Below are positions 36,228-45,000 of a stretch of 47,777 nt of DNA, in pieces. A program made the translations under genes and the position numbers. The notes under the pieces were generated by a model. That model saw only the letters and a program-made list of their open reading frames with translations, was not told the origin of the DNA and ran no database searches. The stretch comes from Candidatus Glassbacteria bacterium (lineage in GTDB: Bacteria > Gemmatimonadota > Glassbacteria > GWA2-58-10): contig VRUH01000020.1 of assembly GCA_019456185.1 (NCBI GenBank), forward strand, positions 1 through 47,777, written 5' to 3'. How positions within the stretch are numbered: position 1 is the stretch's first letter; the number at the start of each line of letters is the position of its first letter.

Positions 36228-36920
36228 CTAAAGGTTCAGGCTGCTCTTGTAGATAATCCCGGCCAGCTCCAGGGAAAAATTATTGCACTTGTCCATGATC
36301 CGGTGGGCCTTGCTGGAGAGGACATTGTAGCCCACCACCGCCGGAATCGCCACGGCCAGGCCGACCACGGTGGTAATCAGCGCATCGGCGATACCGGGGG
36401 CGACCACGGTGATATCGGCGCTGCCCTTGGCCGCGATATCCAGGAACGCCTCCATGATCCCCCAGACCGTGCCCAGCAGGCCCAGGAACGGGCTGATCGA
36501 ACTCACGATCGCCAGGAACACGAGGTAGCTGCGCAGGCTGGCGCCCTGCTCGGCCACCGTGCGCTCCATCGCCATCAGCAGCGAGTCGCGCATCATCACC
36601 GTGGGATCGAGCTTCGCGCGCTTATCCTCGTTCTTGGCCAGGATCCGGCGCAACTGGCGCACCTCCTGCACCGCGGTGCCAACCAGCGCGCCCACGGGGC
36701 TGTGGACCATGCCCTTGCCGGCCTCGTGGATCTGGTCCAGGTCGCGCGCGGCGCGGAAACGGCCCAGGAAACTGTCCACCTCTTTCTCGGCCCTGTACAG
36801 GTCGATAAACCTGCGGCCCATCACCATCCAGCTCAGCACCGAGAGCAGTCCCAGCACGATCAGGATAAACTGGGCTTCCGGGCTGGCATAGATCAGCGTG
36901 GAGATTAAATCACGACCCAA
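36228..36920 (-). CDS. tolQ: TolQ/ExbB-family proton-channel protein
   Basis: The three-helix inner-membrane motor subunit. The 230 residues have helices near 15-35, 130-155 and 170-190, with the signature blocks FLGLLGTVWGIMEAF and PGIADALITTVVGLAVAIPAVVGYN. The start is TTG at 36920 with GGAGG about 6 bases upstream. First gene of tolQ-R-A-B-pal-cpoB, 30 bases after the nucleotide-sugar dehydrogenase gene, so it is probably read from that gene's promoter at about 38.34 kb. Confidence 0.93.
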   Translation of the reverse strand: MGRDLISTLIYASPEAQFILIVLGLLSVLSWMVMGRRFIDLYRAEKEVDSFLGRFRAARDLDQIHEAGKGMVHSPVGALVGTAVQEVRQLRRILAKNEDKRAKLDPTVMMRDSLLMAMERTVAEQGASLRSYLVFLAIVSSISPFLGLLGTVWGIMEAFLDIAAKGSADITVVAPGIADALITTVVGLAVAIPAVVGYNVLSSKAHRIMDKCNNFSLELAGIIYKSSLNL

Positions 36921-36950
36921 TAGGTCCTCCCTCGTCTGGCGGTCAATCCA

Positions 36951-38252
36951 TCAAAGTTTGACGATTTTCGTGTCTTTCAGCCCGCGCGCGCCGAACGCAT
37001 TGCGGGTGTCGACCACTAATCCGGCGTTATCCAGGATCATCGGGTAGTCGAAATCGCTGTGGTCGGTGGTAAGCACCACGCAGTCGGCCTCGCTCACCAG
37101 CTCCGGGGTAAGCTCCTGGCTCTTGAGGGCGACTTCGTTTAGATGGAACTCCTGGACGAACGGGTCGTGGAAGCTCACAGCGGCGCCCTTGACCTGCAGC
37201 AGACGGGCCACATCCAGGGCCGGCGACTCGCGGATGTCATCGATATCCTTCTTGTAGGCCACGCCCAGCAGCAGGATTTTACTGCCTTTCACGCTGCGCT
37301 CCGCCTCGTTCAGCGCATCGGCCACCTTGCGCGCCACATAGGCGGGCATGCTTGAATTGATCTCGCCGGCCAGTTCGATAAAGCGGGCGTAATAGTTGAG
37401 GCTCTTCAGCTTCCAGCTCAGGTAGTGCGGATCGATCGGGATGCAGTGGCCGCCCAGGCCGGGGCCGGGACGGAACGGCATATAGCCGAACGGCTTGGTG
37501 GCGGCGGCCTCGATCACTTCCCAGACGTCGATCCCCAGTACGTCGCACATCAGCGCCACTTCGTTGACCAGCCCGATATTGACCGCGCGGAACGTGTTCT
37601 CCAGCAGCTTGACCATCTCCGCCGCATCCGTGCTCGATACGCCGACCACCTGCTCGACGATAGCGCTGTAATAGGCTTCGGCGTATTTGAGGCACTCCGG
37701 CGTACAGGCGCCGATAACTTTCGGCGTGTTCTTGATCGTATAGACCTTGTTGCCCGGATCGACCCGCTCGGGGCTGAAAGCGAGGAAAAAATCCTCGCCC
37801 ACCTTCAACCCGGTCTCCTCCAGCATCGGCCGGATCAGCTCCTCGGTGCTGCCGGGATAGGTTGTGCTCTCTAGTACGATCAACTGGCCCTTGCGCAGGT
37901 GCTTGCGGATTTGCCCGGCGGCGGCCAGGATAAAGCTCACGTCCGGGTTCTTGGTCTTGTTCAGCGGCGTCGGCACGCAGATCGACATCAGGTCCGCGCT
38001 GGCGAGCACGTCAAACTCGGTTGTCGCTTTCAACAGCCCCTTCTTGACCAGCGGACTGACATCCGCCGGGTCGATATCGGGGATATGGCTGCCGCCGTGG
38101 TTGATAACGTTGACCTTGTTCCGGTTCAGGTCGATCCCGGTGACGCTGAACCCGGCGGAGGCGAATTCCATCGCCAGGGGGAAACCAACATACCCCATGC
38201 CGATAATCGAAATCTCGGCCTTGCGCGATTCTACTTTCTGTATTAAATCCAA
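36951..38252 (-). CDS. Nucleotide-sugar (UDP-sugar) 6-dehydrogenase, WbpA/TviB-like
   Basis: An NAD-dependent four-electron dehydrogenase that oxidises C6 of a UDP-sugar to the uronic acid for surface polysaccharide. The 433 residues show the Rossmann motif GMGYVGFPLA at 18-27, CVPTPL near 92-97, and the catalytic cysteine C270 in PGPGLGGHCIPIDPHYLSWK. The IPIDP and long length favour UDP-N-acetylhexosamine substrates over UDP-glucose. The start is TTG at 38252 with AGGTGG just upstream. It is first in the transcript that continues into tolQ; no other sugar genes are in the window. Confidence 0.88.
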   Translation of the reverse strand: MDLIQKVESRKAEISIIGMGYVGFPLAMEFASAGFSVTGIDLNRNKVNVINHGGSHIPDIDPADVSPLVKKGLLKATTEFDVLASADLMSICVPTPLNKTKNPDVSFILAAAGQIRKHLRKGQLIVLESTTYPGSTEELIRPMLEETGLKVGEDFFLAFSPERVDPGNKVYTIKNTPKVIGACTPECLKYAEAYYSAIVEQVVGVSSTDAAEMVKLLENTFRAVNIGLVNEVALMCDVLGIDVWEVIEAAATKPFGYMPFRPGPGLGGHCIPIDPHYLSWKLKSLNYYARFIELAGEINSSMPAYVARKVADALNEAERSVKGSKILLLGVAYKKDIDDIRESPALDVARLLQVKGAAVSFHDPFVQEFHLNEVALKSQELTPELVSEADCVVLTTDHSDFDYPMILDNAGLVVDTRNAFGARGLKDTKIVKL

Positions 38253-38329
38253 GGTCCACCTCGACAGTGGTCTGATGTCTGAAATGACGCGTGGAAACAG
38301 CGGCTGACAGGTAATAATATTAGCTTGAA

Positions 38330-38358
38330 AATTTATACCCGGAAACTGGGCAAGTCAA
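38330..38358 (-). promoter_or_regulatory. Promoter for the sugar dehydrogenase / tol operon
   Basis: On the minus strand TTGACT (38353-38358), a 17-base spacer and TAAATT (38330-38335), with a start about 38323 and a leader of about 70 bases. It is divergent from the rpmB promoter. Confidence 0.75.
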
Positions 38359-38407
38359 TTAAAAATTCGGCAGTTGCACCGAATGCAAGTCTCGGCGCAC
38401 AAAACTG

Positions 38408-38436
38408 TTGCACCGGATTGAACTATTGTATATATT
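38408..38436 (+). promoter_or_regulatory. Promoter for rpmB
   Basis: TTGCAC (38408-38413), a 17-base spacer and TATATT (38431-38436); the start would be about 38443, giving a leader of nearly 30 bases. Confidence 0.7.
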
Positions 38437-38470
38437 GACTTTTCCTTATTGGAAACATCATGGAGGAATA

Positions 38471-38668
38471 ATGGCTAAAGTATGCGGTGTGTGCGGGAAA
38501 AAGCCGGTGTCCGGCAACAACGTGTCACACGCCAATAACAAGACCAAACGCCGTTTCCTGCCCAACCTGCAGAAAATCCGCGTCCATGTAGACGGGACCA
38601 ACCAGCGGATGTACGTCTGCACGCGCTGCATCAAGAGCGGCAGGGTGGCCAAGGCCAAAGTGGCCTGA
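38471..38668 (+). CDS. rpmB: 50S ribosomal protein L28
   Basis: A small 65-residue ribosomal protein. The start at ATG 38471 is fixed by GGAGG and by the family N terminus [29 protein letters not shown] (key residues). It is the zinc-binding (C+) form, with two CxxC pairs: C5/C8 and C50/C53. In bacteria with C- paralogues the C+ form is the zinc-replete version. It is monocistronic and convergent with the radical SAM gene, with no rpmG next to it. Confidence 0.97.
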   Translation: MAKVCGVCGKKPVSGNNVSHANNKTKRRFLPNLQKIRVHVDGTNQRMYVCTRCIKSGRVAKAKVA

Positions 38669-38726
38669 ACGGGCAGGTCCGGCGGTGGGCCCGGCTGCGT
38701 CAGAAGACCGTGCCCGCGAGAGCGAC

Positions 38727-40322
38727 TCACGACCGGTCAAGCAACGGCTCGCATTCAAGCACCTTCCACGGGTGGGCGGATACGGGCTTTTCTCTATGAT
38801 GCAGATAATTCTCCCGAGCCAGCCCCTCTCCGGCCAGGCAGTCCAGCAGACGGACGTTATCGAGCGCGGAGCGTTCAAGGGCCGGGGCCAGTTCCCTGCC
38901 ACCCAGCGACAACACCGCCTGGGCGGCAGTCTCGGCCGGCGACTGCCAGCTCAATTCAACGCCGGGCGCCAGTTCCCCAACCCTTCTTTTAAGTTCCCGG
39001 AATATCTTTTTCACTTCGGCCTGGCGCACCATCGAGCGGTCCTGCCACGCAGTCTGCGGCTTTGGCACGAACGGATTGACACTGGCTTTCAGCTTGAGAC
39101 CGGAGCCTGCCGGGGCAGCGAGTTCGCCAAGCTGGGAGGCCAGCAGCTCCCTGTCGTTTGCGGTTTCGTCCGGCAGCCCGATCATGTAGTACAGCTTCAT
39201 CCCGCTGAAGCCCGCTTCCGCCGACCAGCGCACCAGCTCCACCAGCCTGCCGGGGTCGTAAGCCTTGCCGATCGCTTTGAGCAAGCCGGGGCTGGCTGTC
39301 TCGGGAGCGAGCGTGATACTGCTCACCCCGCAGCGAACGAGCAGTTCCAGCATCTCACGGTCCAGCGATCCGATCCTGAGACTGCTCACGCTCGCGCGAA
39401 GTCCCCGCCGGGCAATGATTTCCAACAGTTCTCCCAGTCCGGGATGGTCGCACAAATTAGCGCCCACCAGACCCACGCTGCGCGCCGAGGACGGGATATC
39501 CTCGAGCAGGGAGACCACGCTGTCCACATCCGCGCAGCGGTACGGGTCGTTGATTCGGCAGACCATGCAGAACCTGCAACGCCAGCGGCATCCCCTGGCG
39601 ATCTCCACCATGAACATCGAACGGAAATGCGCCAGGCCGCTCACCACCGTACTATGAACCGGTTCTCCGTTCAAAGGGGATATTACGCGGGGCACCTGCG
39701 CCGGGACGTCATCTGCCGAAGGAGAGGGAGGATCGCCCGGACGGCAGTCGTAGCGCGAGGGGACGTAAAACCCCGGCAGACGGGCCAGTTCGTCCAGGAA
39801 CTCGTCGCGCGATCCGCCCGAGCCCAGCGTGCCGTGCCAGAGTTCAGTGAACCGCGGAATAAGGCTCTCGGCGTCGCCGATCCCGCAGACATCCACGAAC
39901 GGGGCCACGGGCTCCGGGTTGGCCGTTATCACCGGGCCGCCGCAAAAAACCACGGGGTCGCCATCAGAGCGCTCCACTGTCCGCAGGGGCACACCCGCCG
40001 CGTTCAGAGCGCTCACCAGCCAGATCATCTCCTGTTCGTAGGATATCGACGAGGCGAGGACATGGAACGCGGACAAGGGCCGTCCGCCCTCCAGGGAGAT
40101 CCAGTTGCCGGCCAGCTCGAACAACCGCTCGCAGCGGGCGCCTTCGGCAAGGTTGAATTTCCGGTAGGCGTTCTGAAACCCCAGGCTGCCGGTGATTATC
40201 TCGTAGGGCGAGAGTCCCAACAGACCCACTTCCAGGGCGCAGTGACCGGTCTTGACCAATGTGCCCTGCTCGCTGGCGAGAAGCTTGTCACGCAGTTTTT
40301 CAGTCTGCCTGGCCCAGGCCAT
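38727..40322 (-). CDS. Radical SAM protein with N-terminal B12-binding-like domain
   Basis: The 531-residue protein has a radical SAM core with CxxxCxxC at C245, C249 and C252 (ARGCRWRCRFCMVC), and later SVSSLRIGSLDREML and APETASPGLLKAIGK, the family's SAM- and substrate-binding strands. The first 165 residues (SSISYEQEMIWLVSALNAAGVPL ... FCGGPVITANPEPVAPFVDVCGIGDAE) resemble the cobalamin-binding-like domain of the uncharacterised rSAM group related to TIGR03960 and YgiQ. Substrate is unknown. It ends 58 bases from rpmB, convergent. A hairpin terminator upstream separates it from the TPR genes. Confidence 0.85.
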   Translation of the reverse strand: MAWARQTEKLRDKLLASEQGTLVKTGHCALEVGLLGLSPYEIITGSLGFQNAYRKFNLAEGARCERLFELAGNWISLEGGRPLSAFHVLASSISYEQEMIWLVSALNAAGVPLRTVERSDGDPVVFCGGPVITANPEPVAPFVDVCGIGDAESLIPRFTELWHGTLGSGGSRDEFLDELARLPGFYVPSRYDCRPGDPPSPSADDVPAQVPRVISPLNGEPVHSTVVSGLAHFRSMFMVEIARGCRWRCRFCMVCRINDPYRCADVDSVVSLLEDIPSSARSVGLVGANLCDHPGLGELLEIIARRGLRASVSSLRIGSLDREMLELLVRCGVSSITLAPETASPGLLKAIGKAYDPGRLVELVRWSAEAGFSGMKLYYMIGLPDETANDRELLASQLGELAAPAGSGLKLKASVNPFVPKPQTAWQDRSMVRQAEVKKIFRELKRRVGELAPGVELSWQSPAETAAQAVLSLGGRELAPALERSALDNVRLLDCLAGEGLARENYLHHREKPVSAHPWKVLECEPLLDRS

Positions 40323-40397
40323 TAACCATTCCGGCGCTGAATTAAGTACACAGGGGAAGACAGCCCTAGAGACAGCTGCCGGGGTTATAGATAACAG

Positions 40398-40422
40398 AAA
40401 AAGGCCTTCGCGGGAAGGCCTT
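40398..40422 (-). terminator. Terminator after the TPR / secreted-protein genes
   Basis: On the minus strand a perfect 9-bp stem (AAGGCCTTC / GAAGGCCTT, 40401-40422) with loop CCGC, followed by TTTTT. It ends the minus-strand run from the dockerin protein through the TPR genes. Confidence 0.85.
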
Positions 40423-40469
40423 CTGCTGAGAAGATATCGAGCTGTGTTCCGGCTGGTTTGAGGGGCCGG

Positions 40470-41381
40470 TCAATGGCGCGAAATACGGTCGCGCTCGGGA
40501 AGGCTGGGCTTGACTTTGGTTTTTCCGCCGAAAATCCTGCCGCCCAGCAGAAACGAGTCGACCAGGTTGAGGGCGAAAATGCCGAATGCGGCGTCGATCA
40601 TGTAGCCGCCGACCTTGTAGCGGGTCTGCCCCAGGTCTACCCGGTCCTGAAAGACCTCGCGGCTAATCGCCATCGAGGCTTCATCGTAAGACGTCTGCCC
40701 CTTACCGCGCAACAGCCATCCGCCCACCAGCAGGCCCGCAGTGGCGCCGAGGATTGTATACCCGGTCCACTTCTGGCGGGTCTCACCGGTCTGGATCATT
40801 TTCCAGCCGGGTACGATCTTGCCGATAAACGCGCTTTCTTTTACTTCCTGCTCCTGACGGAAGCGCTCGATAGCCGCAGTTTCAATATCAGCCAGACGCT
40901 GAATTTCAAGCCGCTGTTCTTCCAGGTCGGCCTCGCTGAGCCTGACGAGGTTCTCCGCTTTCGCCAGTTCGGGATTCATCTGAAGCGCTTTCGCGGCGGC
41001 CACTCGCGCCTTTTCATACGCATGGTTGTCGTAATAGGACAGGCTGATCTGGTATTGGATGTCGACATTGTTCGGCTGGTTCTGCAGCACGATCTGATAG
41101 TTTTCGATGGCCTGATCGTATAATTTCATTTCGCGGTAAACATCGCCCAATCCCTGACGGGCCATGCTGTTGCCGTAATCCAGCCCAACGGCCGCCCAGA
41201 ATTCCTGCTCCGCCTCGGTCCAGAGATTCATCGCCATGTATTGCTTGCCGCGGGCTACGTGCTCGGCAGCCAGGTAAAGGTTCTCAACCGTCTGGCCGCC
41301 ATAGTCGAACTGGGCGCCGGCGCCCTGCGGAACCAGCAGGGACAGGCACAGCACGGCACAGGCTGTCAGCTTGGCGTACAA
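40470..41381 (-). CDS. Exported TPR protein with C-terminal membrane segments
   Basis: The function is not known. The 303 residues start with a signal peptide (about 1-23, ...VPQGAGAQ), then TPR-type repeats at about 35-140 (AEQEFWAAVGLDYGNSMARQGLGDVYREMKLYDQAIENYQIVL), an EQRLEIQRL coiled stretch, and after 190 a conserved-looking region with two hydrophobic segments (GYTILGATAGLLVGGW, DAAFGIFALNLVDSFLLGG) preceded by PGWKMIQTGETRQKWTG. Similar end regions occur in Bacteroidetes-type exported proteins (DUF5683-like), but this is a recollection, not a search. It follows the TPR lipoprotein by 4 bases, so it is the last gene of that operon. Confidence 0.8.
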   Translation of the reverse strand: MYAKLTACAVLCLSLLVPQGAGAQFDYGGQTVENLYLAAEHVARGKQYMAMNLWTEAEQEFWAAVGLDYGNSMARQGLGDVYREMKLYDQAIENYQIVLQNQPNNVDIQYQISLSYYDNHAYEKARVAAAKALQMNPELAKAENLVRLSEADLEEQRLEIQRLADIETAAIERFRQEQEVKESAFIGKIVPGWKMIQTGETRQKWTGYTILGATAGLLVGGWLLRGKGQTSYDEASMAISREVFQDRVDLGQTRYKVGGYMIDAAFGIFALNLVDSFLLGGRIFGGKTKVKPSLPERDRISRH

Positions 41382-41385
41382 TTAA

Positions 41386-42009
41386 TCACCCTCCTTCCAT
41401 GCTGAGCATGAGCAGGACATTAATCTTGCTCAGCAAGTCTGTCAGGTAGCTGTCGGAACCCGGATCCAGCATGGCTGCGGGATCCGCGATCACGGCAGCG
41501 GAATCGTATTCGCCGATATTGAAAAACGCCTCGGCCAGCACGGCGTTCAAATCGTCCGAGTTAATCGAGCTCCTGTGCTGGAACACGTAGAGCGAATCGA
41601 TAGCAAGCGCGCTCTGGACATTGCTGCGGACCAGCGTAAAATTCGGCGGGCTGACCTCGCGGTAGCTCAAGCCCAGTCCGGCGAACACATCCGCGCTGTC
41701 CGCACCGCTGGACGGCGTCTTGCTCATGGCGGTGTTAAAATGGCTGATCGACCGATCGACCGAATCCTGCATGGCCAGGCTCCAGGCCAGTCCGATATAG
41801 GCCTCGGGCCACAGACGGCGGCTGTCCAGATCGAGCGCATTACGGAAATCGATAGTAGCCAGGCCGAAATTGCCCTCGGAAAACCTGTCCCACCCCCGGT
41901 TAATTTCGCTATCGTATGCCGGGCGGGGGTCGTATTCTGGCGCCGACGGTGTGCTGCAAGCTCCCGTGATCAGCACCACTGCGGCCAGCATAGTCAACAG
42001 GCTTTTCAT
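41386..42009 (-). CDS. TPR lipoprotein
   Basis: The 207 residues open with a signal peptide and lipobox (LITGAC, cysteine 18), then several TPR-like repeats (SEINRGWDRFSEGNFGLATIDFRNALDLDSRRLWPEAYIGLAWSLAM as the clearest). I do not recognise a specific family. It lies 28 bases after the giant FG-GAP/T9SS gene and 4 bases before the TPR membrane protein gene; the three are probably one transcript. A role in assembly or anchoring of secreted proteins at the envelope is inference. Confidence 0.8.
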   Translation of the reverse strand: MKSLLTMLAAVVLITGACSTPSAPEYDPRPAYDSEINRGWDRFSEGNFGLATIDFRNALDLDSRRLWPEAYIGLAWSLAMQDSVDRSISHFNTAMSKTPSSGADSADVFAGLGLSYREVSPPNFTLVRSNVQSALAIDSLYVFQHRSSINSDDLNAVLAEAFFNIGEYDSAAVIADPAAMLDPGSDSYLTDLLSKINVLLMLSMEGG

Positions 42010-42037
42010 ACAGCCAGCTCTCCCGCGCGTTAGCGGT

Positions 42038-45000
42038 TTAACGTAACAGCACCATTTTTCTCATAATCACCGCGCCCGGGGCGCTCATGCGGTAGAAATA
42101 AACTCCGCTCGGCACGTCACGCCCGCCGTCTGTCTTGCCGGACCATTGCACCGAATGGCTGCCGGGCTGGACCGTTCCGCTCACCAGCGTGCTGACCACC
42201 TGGCCCCTCAGGTTGTACACCTTGAGGGAGAACCCCTCCACCGGCTCGTCACCGGGCACCGTGAATGAGATAAAGGTGCTTGGATTGAACGGGTTTGGGC
42301 TGTTCTGCGCCAGGCTGAAACTGGAGGCCCTGGGTAACCGGGAACTGCCGGGACCGAAGGCCAGCAGTGCGTAAGTACCATCACGGTCGACCGCCGCGCT
42401 GAACGTACCGGTTGCCGGATCGTAGATCGTAGGCAGCGGCTGCCATCCCCGCTCTTCCAGGCGGCAGACAGCCATCCGCCCCGGGTCCTCGACACCCTTG
42501 CCATCGATCACCACCCGTGCGCCCGTCCCGATCGCGCCCTCGAGCAGGGTGAACGTATAGCTGAGCACCTCGACCATGCTTCTCAAGTCCCCGCCGAGAC
42601 TGCCGGCAAGCTCGCTCACCGCCTCTTTCAACCGGTCATCCCCGACAGGCTGATTGGTGCTGGCCAGCAGGCGGACGCCATCATCGGCGGCCGAAGCCGG
42701 CAGTTCGAGCCACGCCGAGCGGTCGGGTGTAAGAGCGCGCACCGCGAGCCGGGTAGAGGCCAGGCTGGACGAATAGGTTTTGCTGTACTCGCCCAGGGCG
42801 CCCGCCAGGTTGCGTCCCGAAATTGTGAGCAGGAACGAGGACCGGGTGGTATAATGAGCGCGGTAGATATTATTGGTCCCGACCTGGATAGCCGCCACCT
42901 GCTGGTTGTTGAAGGCGACAGTCGGGTTGGTCAACAACTGCTCGCTGGAGATGATATAGGCGGTAACGTGACCGGCGAACACCGGATTACGGTTGATCAG
43001 CACGAAAAACTCCGGCCCCGATCCCTGGTGTGTCGTCAGCAGCATGAAGTCATGGGTCTGATTGCTGCTTACCGGGTAACCCGACTTGCCGCGTACGAAG
43101 ACTTTCCAGAAATAGCGCGTGTTGTCGTTAATCGGACTGACTGTCAGGGTGGTATCGGTCAGGTTATCCTGGGAAGCCACCAGGCTGCTCATGCTGAACT
43201 GGTCGTCCAGCGAGAGCAGGAAGTCATAGACCAGCGTATCGGTGCTGTCCTGCGAAGTGCTCGCGTTCCAGACGAATGAAACCGTGGTCGTGTTGACCGT
43301 ATCACCGTCGCCCGGGGCCTGCAGGTCGAAGCCCGACGGCAGGTCCGCCCCGTTGGGATCGAAACTGCGGCTGAAGAGCATGGTGTTTTTGCGCTGCTCC
43401 TCTGCGATATACAGATCGACCCGGTTGTCGTTGTTGAAATCGGCGACGGAGGCGTGACGGGAATTGCTGCTCCAGGTGGGCATCAGTCCCACGTAGGCAT
43501 CCTCGAAGTTTCCGAGTTGGTCGTTGACCAGCAGCCGGTTAGCCTGACCGAAGTTAAGATAGTAGAGGTCGAGAAAACCGTCGGCGTTAGCGTCGAAAAA
43601 ACGCACGCCGTAGGTCTCGTCGCTCTCGGCCGGCAGGCGGCCGGTGTTGTCGCGGGTAAATTCACCGAAGCCGCTGTTGAGGTATAATTCGTTCATCGTA
43701 AAATCGCTTTGGGCCACCACCAGGTCCAGATCGCCGTCGCTGTCCACGTCGGCCAGATCTCCGCCGCGGGCGTTGGCCGAAGTGCCGCTGGAGAGGGCAT
43801 GGTACCTAAGGATACCGTTGCCCTCGTTGCGCATGTAGTAATGCTCGCTCGCTCGGTTGATAACCACCACGTCGGGCCGGTTGTCGTTGTTAACATCCCC
43901 CACGATTGCCCAGATGCTCTGGAGCGCCGGTTCATTGGACAGCCTGGTGGCGGAAACGTCGGTGAACACGCCCCTGCCGTCGTTAAAGAGCAGCCGGTTC
44001 TGCTCGCCACCCTGACGGCTGTTGGCAACGTAGAGGTCCATGTCCCCGTCCCCGTCGAAATCAGCGGTGACGATACAGCTCGTGCCCCAGTCGTCCTCGG
44101 GCATGAACGTATTTCCGTCGGAATCGGCGAACTCGAAGGTCATGTCCTCGAACCGGCCGCGGGTATTGTTGATATACAGCCTGTTCTGGCCGTTGTCCGT
44201 GGCGAAAATCAGGTCCAGGTAGTCATCGGCGTTAACGTCGGCCACGGCCACATGCGTCGTGTTGTCGCGCGACTGGACCCCCAGTACGGACGCGGTCTGG
44301 TCGGCGAAACCGATCACCTTGTTATAGATATACGCGTTGTTGATTTCACCGTAGTTGGCCACCACCACGTCCAGGTACCCGTCCTCGTTGAAATCGGCCA
44401 CGACGCTGGCGCGGCTGGGCAAGGCTGCCAGGCTGCCGAGCTGGTCGGTCGTATCGACGAACGTGACCTCGCCCAACGAGCCCGGGCTGACCACATCGTA
44501 GCTGAAAGAAGCGTTTAAATACGGGGCGCGCCGTCTGTCTCTTTCCACGTTACCCAGCGAGTCGGTAACCTGGACAAAATATTCGATCCTGCTGCCGGCC
44601 GAGCGCGGAGGAATTTCCGTCCAGTAGTGGGCGCCGTAGTTCTGCATCTTAAGGTCGAAAAACGTGTCGCTGTTGCTGATATTCCTGTATTTCACCACTA
44701 CCGAGTTGATCTTGACATTACTGTGAATCCAGCTTTCTATTTTTACGGGCAATATCGTGTTGGTCGTGGTCAGGGCATCCGTGGTCAGGGTGATGCCCAG
44801 CTCAGGGACGATATTAATGTCGCTAAGCACATCGAACGTATACGGAGCCACAAACTGGCTGGAGTGAACGCTGTCCGGCCTGGAGGCCACGTGGCCCGCC
44901 GTATCGGTGGCGACTATGATATAGCCGACAGCCGTATTGAACGGCTGGCCCGGTATCCCGGCGGTATATTCATCGTTCGTGTTCGGAACGTTGACCATCC

